Shown here in pieces: positions 1 through 8,516 of a stretch of DNA of 64,000 bases. The stretch covers positions 2,356,001 to 2,420,000 of the forward strand of contig NZ_JACCKX010000001.1 in assembly GCF_013423955.1 (NCBI RefSeq), written 5' to 3'. Position 1 is the stretch's first letter. Each line of letters opens with the position of its first letter. This stretch comes from Ottowia beijingensis (GTDB taxonomy: Bacteria > Pseudomonadota > Gammaproteobacteria > Burkholderiales > Burkholderiaceae_C). Below the pieces are notes generated by a model. That model had not been told where the DNA came from. It worked only from the letters and a program-made list of their open reading frames with translations, and ran no database searches. A program made the position numbers and the translations under genes.

Positions 1-429
1 CGCGTGTCGGTGGCCGGCGTGGCCTGGGCGCTGGCGGCGCTGGGCTGCATCACGCTCGGCACCATGGCGCAGAAGCGCATCGCCCAGCCGCCCACGCGCG
101 TGCTGCCGCTGCAGTGCGCCGTGGCGCTGGCGCTGTGCGTGGCGCTGCTGCCCACGCAGGCGCCGCGCTTCGATCCGCACCCGATGCTCGCGCTGTCGGT
201 GCTGTGGCTGGGCGCGGTGATCTCGGTCGGCGCCACGGTGCTGCTGTACCGCCTGCTGCGCGCCGGCAACCTGGTCAACGTCACCAGCCTGTTCTACCTG
301 GTGCCGGGCGGCACGGCGCTGCTCGACTGGTGGCTGCTGGGCAACCGCATGGCGCCGCTGGCGCTGCTGGGCCTGGGGCTGGTGGTGGCGGGGCTGGTGC
401 TGGTGTTCCACGCGCGGCCGGCGCGGTGA
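1..429 (+). CDS. EamA/DMT-family transporter, C-terminal part
   Basis: The reading frame enters from the left edge, so the true start lies outside the window. About 142 residues are visible, made almost entirely of hydrophobic helices (about five), with the short loops and small-residue-rich segments of the EamA repeat of drug/metabolite exporters. The segment around RLLRAGNLVNVTSLFYLVPG matches the way the second EamA repeat usually ends in these proteins. EamA proteins are inner-membrane permeases for metabolites or amino acids; no substrate can be read from this fragment. It converges on the MarC-like gene with only 4 bases between stops. Confidence 0.75.
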   Translation, partial: RVSVAGVAWALAALGCITLGTMAQKRIAQPPTRVLPLQCAVALALCVALLPTQAPRFDPHPMLALSVLWLGAVISVGATVLLYRLLRAGNLVNVTSLFYLVPGGTALLDWWLLGNRMAPLALLGLGLVVAGLVLVFHARPAR

Positions 430-433
430 AGGC

Positions 434-1036
434 TCAGGCCGAGGCCAGTTGCCGCGCCAGCTCGCGCACCGCGCGCAGCAGCATCTCGACCGACAGCGCC
501 ACCAGGATCAGGCCCATCAGCCGCTCGAAGGCCAGCAGCACGCGCAGGCCCACCACGCGCTGCAGGCGCTCGGCCAGCAGCAGCACCACGGCGCACACGG
601 CCATGGTCACGCAGAGCGCCGCCACCCATTCCCAGCGGCGCTCGGGTGCCTGGCTGACCAGCAGCATCACCGTGGCCAGCGCCGAAGGCCCGGCCAGCGC
701 GGGCACGGCCAGCGGCACGATCAGCGGTTCGCTCACCGGCGCGTCGGCCGGCAATGGCGGCGGCGGAAACACCATGCGCAGCGCGATCAGGAACAGCACC
801 ACGCCGCCCGCCATCTGCAGCGACAGCGGCGACAGGTTCATCAGGCGCAGAAAGCCGTCGCCCAGGAACATGAAGGCCAGCAGCAGTGCAAAGGCGATGA
901 GCACCTCGCGCAGGATCACGCGCCAGCGCCGCTGCACCGGCACCGGCTTCAGCGCGTTGGCGAAGATGGGGATGTTGCCCAGCGGGTCGGTGATGAGCAG
1001 CAGCAGGATGGTGGCGGAGCCGAAGGTGGTGATCAT
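434..1036 (-). CDS. MarC-family integral membrane protein
   Basis: A 200-residue protein with about six membrane helices. The N-terminal signature DPLGNIPIF (residues 17-25) and the second-half motif PALAGPSA are typical of the MarC/YhgN (UPF0056) family, whose members sit in the inner membrane and whose transport substrate is not settled; the old link to multiple antibiotic resistance has not held up. Length is normal for the family. The ATG at 1036 is the only start compatible with the conserved N-terminus. Downstream it meets the EamA gene tail to tail. Confidence 0.85.
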   Translation of the reverse strand: MITTFGSATILLLLITDPLGNIPIFANALKPVPVQRRWRVILREVLIAFALLLAFMFLGDGFLRLMNLSPLSLQMAGGVVLFLIALRMVFPPPPLPADAPVSEPLIVPLAVPALAGPSALATVMLLVSQAPERRWEWVAALCVTMAVCAVVLLLAERLQRVVGLRVLLAFERLMGLILVALSVEMLLRAVRELARQLASA

Positions 1037-1098
1037 GGTTCAAGAGCCGGCGACCGGGCTGGCAGCGGCCATTGTGCGGCCGCGGCCTGCCACTGCGC

Positions 1099-1175
1099 CT
1101 GTGGGAGCGGGCTTGCCCGCGATGCGGCGTCAACTGGGGTGAGGCGTCCTGTCGCGGGCAAGCCCGCTCCCACAG
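1099..1175. repeat. REP-like inverted repeat (copy 1)
   Basis: Two arms, GTGGGAGCGGGCTTGCCC and its reverse complement, face each other across about 30 bases between the MarC and VOC genes. The arms match those at 8172, 11874 and 20035, and resemble the REP sequences described in Pseudomonas. The transcript would fold into a strong hairpin. Confidence 0.9.
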
Positions 1176-1178
1176 GGC

Positions 1179-1592
1179 TCAGGCGGCGTAGACCGAGGCC
1201 AGATCTTCGAAGCCCTTGATCTCGATCGGGTTGCCGAACGGGTCGCGGAAGAACATCGTCCACTGCTCGCCCGGCTGGCCGGCAAAGCGCAGCTGCGGCT
1301 CGATCACGAAGGCCGTGCCGGCCGCCTGCAGCCGGTCGGCCATGGCCTGCCAGTCGGCACGCTGCAGGATCAGGCCCAGGTGCGGCATCGGCACCAGGTG
1401 CTCGCCGACATGGCCGGTGTCGGTGGTCTTGAACGGCTCACCGAGATGCAGCGAAATCTGGTGGCCGAAGAAGTCGAAATCGACCCAGGTGTCGGTGCTG
1501 CGCCCCTCGCGGCAGCCCAGCACGCCGCCGTAGAAGGCGCGCGCGGCGTCGAGATCGGTGACGTGGTAGGCGAGGTGGAACAGGGCTTTCAT
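1179..1592 (-). CDS. VOC-family (glyoxalase/dioxygenase fold) protein
   Basis: 137 residues forming one vicinal-oxygen-chelate domain: it starts with AYHVTDLDAARAFY and ends with RDPFGNPIEIKGFEDL, the usual first and last strands of the fold. Candidate metal ligands are His10 near the start, His in the SLHLGEP segment, and the Glu of NPIEIKG. Members are metalloenzymes (lyases, isomerases, extradiol dioxygenases or resistance proteins), so the reaction cannot be assigned. I chose the ATG at 1592 because it begins the fold directly; the open frame upstream overlaps the neighbouring transferase. It lies 32 bases downstream of the glutathione transferase gene on the same strand. Confidence 0.85.
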   Translation of the reverse strand: MKALFHLAYHVTDLDAARAFYGGVLGCREGRSTDTWVDFDFFGHQISLHLGEPFKTTDTGHVGEHLVPMPHLGLILQRADWQAMADRLQAAGTAFVIEPQLRFAGQPGEQWTMFFRDPFGNPIEIKGFEDLASVYAA

Positions 1593-1624
1593 GGCGGCAG
1601 GATAGCGCGGCTGGGGCGCGCGGC

Positions 1625-2296
1625 TCAGCCCAGCGGCGAGGGCCGGGGCGACACGCCCTGCGCCAGCGCCGCCGCGTGCTGCGCCGCCTGTGCGCGGGCA
1701 TAGGCGGGGCGCTGCGTCAGCTGCTGCCAGTAGGCCGCCACGCTGCCCGGCAGCGGCTGCGGCAGGTCGATGAAGCTGGCCAGCATCACCGCATAGCCCA
1801 CCGCCACGTCGGCGGCGGTGAAGCGACCGGCGCACAGGTGGGGGCGCCCATCGGCCAGCGCGGCCTCCAGCGCACGCAGGCGGCCGAGGAACCAGCGCGC
1901 GTAGTCGTGCGCCACCTGTGGTTGCTGGCGCTCGGGCGGCTCGAAGCGCGCGTAGCGCAGCACCAGCGTCTGCGGAAAGGTCAGCGTGGCGTCGCTCATG
2001 TGCAGCCAGTTCAGGTAGGCGGCGTGATCGGGTTCGTGCGCGGCCACGTCCAGCCCGCCGGGGCTGTGGCGCGCGGCCAGGTACTGGCAGGTGGCGGCCG
2101 ATTCGGTCAGGCGCACGCCGTCATCTGCCGTCAGCAGCGGCACGGTGCCCAGCGGGTTCAGCGCCAGGTAATCCTTGGCCAGCGCGCGCGGCGGAAACGG
2201 CAGCATGCGCAGCTCATAGCGAAGGCCCAGCTCCTCCAGCATCCACAGCGTGCGGAACGAGCGCGCATCGACGCAGTGGTGCAGCGTGTAGCTCAT
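1625..2296 (-). CDS. Glutathione S-transferase family protein
   Basis: 223 residues with an N-terminal thioredoxin-like half (1-80) and an all-helical C-terminal half. Pro53 in the LGTVPLL segment is the conserved cis-proline, and Glu65-Ser66 in LTESAATCQYL is the glutathione-binding signature. Ser13 is a plausible catalytic residue. These are cytosolic enzymes conjugating glutathione to electrophiles or acting as peroxidases or isomerases; the substrate is unknown. Its start overlaps the stop of the upstream crotonase gene by 4 bases (ATGA), so the two are probably translated together. Confidence 0.85.
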   Translation of the reverse strand: MSYTLHHCVDARSFRTLWMLEELGLRYELRMLPFPPRALAKDYLALNPLGTVPLLTADDGVRLTESAATCQYLAARHSPGGLDVAAHEPDHAAYLNWLHMSDATLTFPQTLVLRYARFEPPERQQPQVAHDYARWFLGRLRALEAALADGRPHLCAGRFTAADVAVGYAVMLASFIDLPQPLPGSVAAYWQQLTQRPAYARAQAAQHAAALAQGVSPRPSPLG

Positions 2297-3057
2297 GACG
2301 CGGCGCCTGGCTTCGACAGGGCGGCAATGCGCTGCGCCGTGTCGGGATCGTCGAAACAGCGCGTGGCCGCTGCCTGCTCGGCTTGCAGCGCCGCGGCCAG
2401 CGCGGCCGAACCGCCGATGAGCGCCTGCTTGAGCAGGCCCGTGGCCAGCGGCGAGCGCTCGGCCACGCTGCGCGCCAGCGCCATCGCGGTGTCCAGCATC
2501 TCATCGCGCGGCAGCACGCGGTTCACCAGGCCCAGCGCGTGCAGGCGCTCGGCCGACAACCGTTCGCCCAGCACCAGCAGTTCCATGGTGCGCTGGTGGC
2601 CCAGCGCCTGCGGCAGCAGGTGCGTCACGCCGCCGGTCACGAAGTGGCCCAGCTGCATCTCGGGGAAGAAGGCGACGAGGTCGTCGGCCGCCACCACCAG
2701 GTCGCAGTTCAACAGCCATTCCAGCCCGCCGCCCACCGCATAGCCGTGCACCGCGCCGACGACCAGCTTGGGCCCGCCCACGATGGCGCGGGTGATGCGC
2801 TGGAACGCATCGGCCATGCGCGCGCCCAGGTCGGCGGCGGTGCCTTCGCCGGCGCCGTCCTTCAGGTCGGCCCCGACGCAGAAGGCGCGGCCGGCACCGG
2901 TGAGCACGATGGCGCGCGTGTCGACATCCTGCTGCGCCGCCTGCAGCGCGGCGTGCAGGTCGGTCAGCAGCGGCAGGCCGATGGCGTTCAGCCGCTCGGG
3001 GCGGTTCAGCGTGACGACGCTGACCGCGCCGTCGCGGTGCAGGATGGCAAGGGGCAT
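2293..3057 (-). CDS. Enoyl-CoA hydratase/isomerase family protein
   Basis: 254 residues of the crotonase fold. The oxyanion-hole segments [11 protein letters not shown] (about residue 60) and [15 protein letters not shown] (about residue 107) are present, and a Glu lies in FFPEMQLG where the family carries an active-site acid. The reaction is likely hydration or isomerisation of an acyl-CoA in the cytosol; the exact substrate is open. The ATG at 3057 ([10 protein letters not shown]) starts the domain; an upstream in-frame Met would add residues of no known homology. It faces away from the crotonase-like gene at 3114 across a short divergent promoter region. Confidence 0.85.
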   Translation of the reverse strand: MPLAILHRDGAVSVVTLNRPERLNAIGLPLLTDLHAALQAAQQDVDTRAIVLTGAGRAFCVGADLKDGAGEGTAADLGARMADAFQRITRAIVGGPKLVVGAVHGYAVGGGLEWLLNCDLVVAADDLVAFFPEMQLGHFVTGGVTHLLPQALGHQRTMELLVLGERLSAERLHALGLVNRVLPRDEMLDTAMALARSVAERSPLATGLLKQALIGGSAALAAALQAEQAAATRCFDDPDTAQRIAALSKPGAAS

Positions 3058-3113
3058 GGCGGGCGTGGCAGGGCTTACGATCAGATCATCTTGACACACG
3101 AGGAGACGCTTCC

Positions 3114-3922
3114 ATGACCGCACCCGCCGTCGACTACAGCCGCTATCAGACGTTCAACATCACCCGCCGCGGTGCCAACAACGCCGTGCTCGATCTGCAG
3201 ATGAAGGCCAAGAACGGCAAGCTGCCCACCGCCGCGCACGACGGCCACTGGGAACTGTCCGAAATCTGGCGCGACATCGACAAGGACGACACCGTGCGCG
3301 CCGTGGTGCTGCGCGGCGAGGGCATGGGCTTCTCGGGCGGGGGCGACCTGGCGCTGGTGCAGGACATGGCGGCCGACTTCGAAGTGCGCACGCGCGTGTG
3401 GAAGGAAGCGCGCGACCTGGTCTACAACGTCATCAACTGCGACAAGCCGATCGTCAGCGCCATGCACGGCCCGGCCGTGGGTGCGGGGTTGGTGGCGGGC
3501 CTGCTGGCCGACATCTCCATCGCGGCCAAGAGCGCGAAGATCGTCGACGGCCACACGCGCCTGGGCGTGGCCGCGGGCGACCACGCCGCCATCTGCTGGC
3601 CGCTGCTGTGCGGCATGGCCAAGGCCAAGTACTACCTGATGCTGTGCGAGACCGTGACCGGCGAAGAGGCCGAGCGCATCGGCCTGGTGTCGCTGGCGGT
3701 CGAAGACGACCAGTTGCTCGACAAAGCCTACGAAGTGGCCGACAAGCTGGCCGCCGGCAGCACCACCGCCATCCGCTGGACCAAGTACTCGCTCAACAAC
3801 TGGTACCGCCAGGCGGGGCCGAGTTCGACACCTCGCTGGCGCTCGAATTCATGGGCTTCGCCGGGCCGGATGTGCAGGAAGGCGTGGCCAGCCTGCGCGA
3901 GCGGCGGGCGCCGAAGTATTGA
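3114..3922 (+). CDS. Crotonase-family enoyl-CoA hydratase/isomerase (one apparent frameshift)
   Basis: About 269 residues once one G is restored near 3822 (GGCCGAG for GGCCGGAG); without it the last 35 residues are garbled. Crotonase oxyanion-hole segments [13 protein letters not shown] and [19 protein letters not shown] are present, followed by [18 protein letters not shown]. The C-terminus after correction reads [11 protein letters not shown], as in related proteins. The function is likely acyl-CoA hydration or isomerisation. The start is preceded by a purine-rich GAGGAGACGC segment. It is divergent from the other crotonase gene, and two paralogues back to back suggest a shared degradative role, which is inference. 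Confidence 0.8.
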
Positions 3923-3930
3923 AGCGTGGC

Positions 3931-4005
3931 ATCATGGATACTCCCATGATAGACTGCCTCTAGCGCCCGATAGACGGGCGCTGACAACACATACTCCCTT
4001 GTATC
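3931..4005. repeat. Family A small repeat, GGAGTAT-ended variant
   Basis: The core TAGCGCCCGATAGACGGGCG is an inverted repeat, flanked by outward copies of ATACTCCC. Copies with the same flanks lie at 19268 and 38358. It fills the gap between the convergent crotonase and glutathione transferase genes and could form a hairpin at both transcript ends. Confidence 0.75.
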
Positions 4006-4014
4006 GGATGAAGG

Positions 4015-4659
4015 TCAGCCCTTCGTCCGCGCCATCAGCGCCTCTGTATTGGCCTTGCGATCGGCGTTCACCTGCTGCACGCTGGGCCGCTCGCCCAGGC
4101 GCTTCAGGTAGTCCTTTGCCGGCAGGTCGGCCAGCAGGTCCTGGCCGTAGATGATCCTGGTGGCGCTGCTGACCAGCGGCAGGTGCACGGCGGCGGCACA
4201 GTCGGCCAGGGTGAAGTCGCTGCCGGCGATGTAGGGGCTGAACTTGGCCAGTTGGCCGAAGGCGGCGATGTTCTTTTCCAGCTGCGGGCGAATCTTCTCC
4301 TTGGCCGCGTCGCTCACCTTGCCGCCGAAGAAGGCCTCGGGGTACAGGTTGCGCGCCACCAGCTCCAGGTGCAGCTCGATGTAGCGCAGCAGCTCGCGCA
4401 CCTTGGCGGCCTGGTAGGGGCTGGCGGGCATCAGCGGCTTTTCGGGGTAGCGGTCTTCCACGTATTCGAGGATCACGGTCGACTCGCTCATCGGCCCCTC
4501 GTCGGTGATGGCGTAGGGCACCTTGCCCAGCGGGCTGGCGGCCAGGTCGGTTTCGCCCACCCAGGCCGTCACTTCCTCGAAGGGCACGCCTTTTTCCAGC
4601 AGCGCGAGCTTGACCTTGTTGTAGTAGTTGCTGGCCGAGAAGCCGCAGAGCTTGAGCAT
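4015..4659 (-). CDS. Glutathione S-transferase family protein
   Basis: 214 residues with a thioredoxin-like N-terminal domain starting [20 protein letters not shown]. Ser8 or Ser10 is a candidate catalytic residue. The cis-proline segment GKVPYAI and the glutathione-binding [16 protein letters not shown] follow, then a helical C-terminal domain ending with [14 protein letters not shown]. The family acts in detoxification or as peroxidases in the cytosol. It is not closely similar to the transferase at 1625. Upstream it is divergent from the copper-related cluster, with about 140 bases between. Confidence 0.87.
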   Translation of the reverse strand: MLKLCGFSASNYYNKVKLALLEKGVPFEEVTAWVGETDLAASPLGKVPYAITDEGPMSESTVILEYVEDRYPEKPLMPASPYQAAKVRELLRYIELHLELVARNLYPEAFFGGKVSDAAKEKIRPQLEKNIAAFGQLAKFSPYIAGSDFTLADCAAAVHLPLVSSATRIIYGQDLLADLPAKDYLKRLGERPSVQQVNADRKANTEALMARTKG

Positions 4660-4801
4660 GGGTGTCTCCGAAAAATGATGAGGGTGGGTGTGGGGCCTGC
4701 GTGCCGCCAGGGCGATCGCGCGCCGCGCAGCTTAGCGCGCACGCAGTCCGCTTGATGTCGCGCAACCGACCGCGCGCCGCCTGCCCCATAATCAACCGCC
4801 G

Positions 4802-5158
4802 ATGGAAGCCCTGCGCCGCGCCCCTTACCTCGCCCGCCTCGTGCTGGCGTGGTTCGCGCTTGCCCTGGGTGTGGCGGCGGCATCGCCGCTGGTGAATCCG
4901 CAGACCATCGAACTCGTCTGCGGCGCCGCCGGCCAGATCAAGGCCGTGGTGCACACTGACGACGGCGCGGTGGAACTGGGTAGCGCCCACCTCGACTGCG
5001 CGCTGTGCCTCGTCGCCTCGGCCCCGCCGCCGGCGCCGTTCGTGGCGCCGCAGCCGCCGCAGGTGCCGGCGCTGGCCTGGGCCACCGTCGATCTTCGCCC
5101 GCTGCCGCTGGCCGCGGCCCTGCCGTGGCAGGCGCGCGCGCCACCGCTGCCCTCCTGA
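4802..5158 (+). CDS. DUF2946-like small exported protein
   Basis: 118 residues: an N-terminal hydrophobic segment (about 12-29) resembling a signal or anchor, and the pair of cysteines in LDCALCLVA typical of DUF2946 proteins, which recur beside copper genes. The C-terminal part is proline-rich. The position directly before SCO1 and PCu(A)C genes supports a role in periplasmic copper handling; the biochemical function is unknown. Upstream at 4660-4801 no clear promoter stands out. Confidence 0.65.
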   Translation: MEALRRAPYLARLVLAWFALALGVAAASPLVNPQTIELVCGAAGQIKAVVHTDDGAVELGSAHLDCALCLVASAPPPAPFVAPQPPQVPALAWATVDLRPLPLAAALPWQARAPPLPS

Positions 5159-5160
5159 TC

Positions 5161-5222
5161 GCTATTGTTTTTGTAGCTGTCCGCGCTTGATGAACAAGCG
5201 CTGGCGCCTCATTTCATTCAGC
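5161..5222. repeat. Family A small repeat
   Basis: Reads GTAGCTGTCCGCGCTTGATG followed by AACAAGCGCTGGCGCC, an imperfect inverted repeat with the AGCTAT/ATAGCT and GCGCTTG cores shared by other family A copies. It occupies the gap between the DUF2946 and SCO genes. Confidence 0.65.
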
Positions 5223-5239
5223 ATTTGCAGGAGGGCAGC

Positions 5240-5884
5240 ATGCCCCCATCCAAGGTTCTCAACCCGCCGCGCCGTACCGCGCTGGCGCGCCTTTCGGGTG
5301 TGGCGCTGGCCGCACTCGGCGGCGCGGCGCTCTCGGCCTGCGACCAACTGGGCCAGGCCACCGGCCAGCAGCCCAGCTTTCGCGGCATCGACATCACCGG
5401 CGCCCCCTACGGCCGCGACTTCCGCCTGACCGACGTGGACGGCCAGGAGCGCACGCTGGCCGACTACCGCGGCAAGCTGGTGCTGCTGTACTTCGGCTTC
5501 GTGCAGTGCCCCGACGTGTGCCCCACCGCGCTGACCCGCGCGGTGGAAACGAAGCGCCTGCTCGGCCCCGACGGCGACCAGCTGCAGGTGATCTTCGTCA
5601 CCGTCGATCCTGAGCGCGACACGCCCGAGATCCTGCGCGAGTACATGGCCGCCTTCGACCCCAGCTTCGTCGCCCTGCGCGGCGATGCCGAACGGCTGAA
5701 GCAGACCGCCGCCGAGTTCAAGGTGTACTACAAGCAGGTGCCCACCGGCAGCAGCTACACCATGGACCACACCGCGCTGTCCTACATCTTCGATGTGCAG
5801 GGCCGCCTGCGCCTGGCGCTGCGGCACGAGCAGACCGCGCAGGACTACGCGCACGACATCGCCCTGCTGCTGCCGCACGACTGA
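5240..5884 (+). CDS. SCO1/SenC-family copper chaperone, lipoprotein
   Basis: 214 residues. A Tat-like or Sec signal with a lipobox (LSAC, Cys34) anchors it in the periplasm. The thioredoxin-fold domain carries the CPDVCP copper motif (Cys90, Cys94) and the third ligand His177 in DHTAL. SCO proteins deliver copper to, or reduce, the CuA site of cytochrome c oxidase. The start at 5240 is fixed by AGGAGG seven bases upstream; an upstream GTG/ATG pair in the same frame lacks such a site. The next gene is a PCu(A)C chaperone, its usual partner in CuA loading. Confidence 0.93.
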   Translation: MPPSKVLNPPRRTALARLSGVALAALGGAALSACDQLGQATGQQPSFRGIDITGAPYGRDFRLTDVDGQERTLADYRGKLVLLYFGFVQCPDVCPTALTRAVETKRLLGPDGDQLQVIFVTVDPERDTPEILREYMAAFDPSFVALRGDAERLKQTAAEFKVYYKQVPTGSSYTMDHTALSYIFDVQGRLRLALRHEQTAQDYAHDIALLLPHD

Positions 5885-5947
5885 AGCGGCGCGGCACCTC
5901 GTTCCCCTTTCTCTTTCTTCGCTCGATTCTTTTCAAGGAGTTCAATC

Positions 5948-6421
5948 ATGAAACGCATGGCTTTCACCCTCGCCGCCCTCGCCCTGGCCGCCGCCGCGCA
6001 CGCGCAGGTCACCGTCTCCGACCCGTGGGTGCGCGCCACCGTGCCGCAGCAGAAGGCCACCGGCCTGTTCATGCACATCGACGCCGCGCAGGACGTCAAG
6101 CTCGTCGCCGGCCAGTCGCCCGTGGCCGGCGTGGTCGAGATCCACGAGATGGTGATGGAGGGCGACGTGATGAAGATGCGCGAAATCCCCGGCGGGCTGG
6201 AGATCGCCAAGGGCCGCACCATGAGCCTCAAGCCCGGCGGCTACCACGTGATGCTGATGGACCTGAAGCAGCAGATCAAGGGCGGCGAGACCGTGCCCGT
6301 GACGCTGACCTTCGAGGAAATCGCCAGCAAGAAGCGCTTCACGCACGAGGTGAAGGCCCCCGTCACCGCGCTGGGCGCCGGCAACGCCGCCCCTGCGGCC
6401 ATGCAGCACGGCAAGCATTGA
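5948..6421 (+). CDS. PCu(A)C-type periplasmic copper chaperone
   Basis: 157 residues with a clear signal peptide cleaved after AHA (residues 1-19). The copper-binding pattern is visible: His66, Met77, His100 and Met102, close to the family signature H-x10-M-x21-H-x-M (the second gap here is 22). The C-terminus ends in a Met/His-rich tail (AAMQHGKH) that could also bind copper. It is preceded by AAGGAG at a good distance. PCu(A)C works with SCO in assembling the oxidase CuA site, so this gene, SCO and DUF2946 probably form one unit. Confidence 0.93.
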   Translation: MKRMAFTLAALALAAAAHAQVTVSDPWVRATVPQQKATGLFMHIDAAQDVKLVAGQSPVAGVVEIHEMVMEGDVMKMREIPGGLEIAKGRTMSLKPGGYHVMLMDLKQQIKGGETVPVTLTFEEIASKKRFTHEVKAPVTALGAGNAAPAAMQHGKH

Positions 6422-6567
6422 TGCCTCCAAGCCATGACAAATGACCGCGGCTACCGCCGCATGACAGATGACGAACAACCCCTTTGTCATCGAAGCGCAG
6501 CGAAGTCATTCGTCATTTGTCATTCTTGAAAGCGAGTTCGTATGAACCCCGGACGGAGCTCAACACC

Positions 6568-7059
6568 ATGAAAACCATGCACCCACTTTCTCTTTCTGCC
6601 GTGGTCGCGGCCCTGCTGCTGGCCGGCTGCGCGCAGACCGCGCCCCCGGCCAAATCCGCGGCGCCCGCCGCAGCTGCCGTGCCAGCGCTGCCGGCCGCGG
6701 CCCTGGGCAAGTCCGTGCCGGGCGATGCGGCACTGCCCATCGCCGAGCTGATGCCGCTGACCATGCGCTACGAGGCCGACCTGAAGCTCACGCCCGAGCA
6801 GATCAAGGCCATCACCGCCTACCGCGAGGCCAACATGCCCAAGCGCATCGCCGGGCAGAAGAACATCCTGGCGCTGCGCGGCCAGCTGCGCGCGGCCATG
6901 CTGTCGGGCCAGCCCACGGGTGATCTGATGCGCCAGGTGTCGCAGGCCGAGCTGGACCACATGCAGGCGCGCGAGCGCTGCGTGGTGTTCATGCGCACTA
7001 CGCTGACGCCCGAGCAGTACACGCAGCTCATCCAGCGCTACCTGGACGGCCTGCGCTGA
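6568..7059 (+). CDS. Lipoprotein of the Spy/CpxP-like (LTxxQ) type
   Basis: 163 residues starting MKTMHPLSLSAVV with lipobox LLAGC, so probably outer- or inner-membrane anchored in the periplasm. After an Ala/Pro-rich linker the helical domain has two LTPEQ motifs (around residues 77 and 147), as in periplasmic Spy/CpxP proteins and heavy-metal sensor proteins. A chaperone or metal-stress role fits the copper cluster just upstream, but that is inference. I chose the Met at 6568 because the signal peptide starts there; the upstream frame crosses an inverted repeat (ATGACAAATGAC at 6434 and its complement near 6510). Confidence 0.7.
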   Translation: MKTMHPLSLSAVVAALLLAGCAQTAPPAKSAAPAAAAVPALPAAALGKSVPGDAALPIAELMPLTMRYEADLKLTPEQIKAITAYREANMPKRIAGQKNILALRGQLRAAMLSGQPTGDLMRQVSQAELDHMQARERCVVFMRTTLTPEQYTQLIQRYLDGLR

Positions 7060-7223
7060 CCCACGCGCCCCGCTCGGGGCGCAGGCCATGAAGCACAGGC
7101 GGGCGGCGCGCCGGGCCGTGGCCTGGCACGCCGCCCGTGCGCATGGGCTGCGCCGCCCAGGCATCGCGCGTCGCCTGCTTGCGGTAAGCTGGCGCCACGT
7201 CCGGCCAACCCAGGAGCCTTCTC

Positions 7224-8132
7224 ATGAGCGACTCTTCCGCGTTCGACTTCGGCAAGTTCATCCCCGGCTTCGACTTTCTGCAGAACCTGGCCGCCAGCGG
7301 CAAGGGCGCGGCCGGCCCGGTGGGCGGGCTGCACAACTGGGTGGCACCCACCGTCAGCACCGACGAACTCGACAAGCGCATCCAGGAGCTGAAGGCCGTG
7401 CTGTTCTGGCTGGAGCAGAACGGCACCGCGCTCAAGGCCACCATCCAGGCGCTCGAAGTGCAGAAGATGACCCTGGCCACGCTGGCCGGCATGAACCTCA
7501 GCATGGCCGAGGTCGCCAAGGCCTTCACCCTGCCCACGCAGGGCACGCGCGCCGCCGCACCGCAGGCTGCCGCTGCCGCCGCCACGGCCGAACACTGGCC
7601 CTTCACCGCTGCGCCCGCGCCGCAGGCCGCCGCGGCCCCCGCGCCGATGGCCGAGCCCGAACCGGAGTCCGAGGCCACGCCCGAGCCCGAACCCCGGCCC
7701 CCGCCCCCAAGACCGCGCCCACCCGCAAGCGCCCGCCGCCCGCCGCCGCGCCCGCGCCAGCCACCGCCGGCCTGGCCGACCCCATGCAGTGGTGGGGCGC
7801 GCTGACGCAGCAGTTCCAGCAGATCGCCGCCAATGCCATGCGCGACGCCACGCCCCCGCCACCACGGCGCAGAGCGCTTCAAATTCAATGGCTGACAGCG
7901 CAGAAGGGGCGGGCGCTACAGCCCGAAAAGGCACTCAAAGAAAGCCGCCGCCAAGCGCCCGGCGAAGAAGGCCGCCAAGAAGGCCAGCGCCCCCGCCGCA
8001 CGCAAGGCCCCGGCCAAGAAAGCTGCCGCCAAGAAAACCGCGGCACGCAAGAAGCCCGCCGCCAAGCCCGCGCCCGCCAAGCCCGCCGCCGCCGGCTGGC
8101 CGCTGCCCCCGCCCTTCAAGTTCGGGCGCTGA
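7224..8132 (+). CDS. phaM: PhaM-like polyhydroxyalkanoate granule protein (three apparent frameshifts)
   Basis: The N-terminal 110 residues (FGKFIPGFDFLQNLA, NWVAPTVSTDELDKRI, LKAVLFWLEQN, IQALEVQKMTLATLAGMN) match the PhaM family, which activates PHB synthase and links granules to the nucleoid. The centre is Ala/Pro/Glu-rich. The C-terminus, read in the frame ending at 8132, is a Lys/Ala/Pro tail of the histone-H1 type that binds DNA, ending WPLPPPFKFGR. The reading frame moves three times, between about 7680 and 7940, each time by one lost base, and returns to the original frame, which argues for one intact gene of about 303 residues. CAGGAG precedes the ATG at 7224. Confidence 0.8.
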
Positions 8133-8171
8133 CCGCGCGCTGCCTTGCCCCGCCGCGATCACCTCTCAGAA

Positions 8172-8249
8172 TTGTGGGAGCGGGCTTGCCCGCGATGCAG
8201 CGCACCCACCCGCACGGCCGCCCCATCGCGGGCAAGCCCGCTCCCACAG
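8172..8249. repeat. REP-like inverted repeat (copy 2)
   Basis: Arms GTGGGAGCGGGCTTGCCC (8174) and ATCGCGGGCAAGCCCGCTCC (8225) are separated by about 30 bases. It sits in the 384-base gap between phaM and the FIST gene, which otherwise holds only two further repeats (8321 and 8410) and no gene I can support. Confidence 0.9.
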
Positions 8250-8320
8250 CGCCGTGCTGTGTGCGCCGTATCACGCTTGGGTCGATGGCTCGCCAATCAT
8301 GACGGCGCCGACCATCGCAA

Positions 8321-8358
8321 AGAAAACCCCTCTCCCTCTGGGAGAGGGCAGGGTGAGG
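8321..8358. repeat. Short palindromic repeat (CCCTCTCCC...GGGAGAGGG type)
   Basis: CCCCTCTCCCTCTGGGAGAG followed by GGCAGGGTGAGGG. The same module, as a longer inverted pair, lies inside recG at 33150-33261. Its complement reads CCCTCACCCTGCCCTCTCCC, a sequence seen between genes in many high-GC Gram-negatives. Confidence 0.75.
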
Positions 8359-8409
8359 GCCGACAGCGTGACTCGCCCCACGGAAACCCCCATCACCCAC
8401 ACGCCCGAT

Positions 8410-8484
8410 GGCAACGGCCTTGGCCGCGATGCAGCGCCTCCTTTCGCACCACCGCCCCATCGCGGGCCAGCCCGCTCCCCCAAC
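8410..8484. repeat. Degenerate REP-like inverted repeat (copy 3)
   Basis: GGCCTTGGCCGCGATGCAGC and, 30 bases on, CATCGCGGGCCAGCCCGCTC are diverged versions of the REP arms at 8172. It lies just upstream of the FIST gene start. Confidence 0.6.
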
Positions 8485-8516
8485 GCCGCGCGGCAACCGT
8501 TGACGATCGACCTGTC

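Noticed and set aside
6433-6525. Inverted TGACAAATGAC/GTCATTTGTCA segments before the Spy-like lipoprotein gene, as a regulator operator.
   Set aside because: The arms are about 70 bases apart with further partial copies between them, more like repeat debris than a defined operator.
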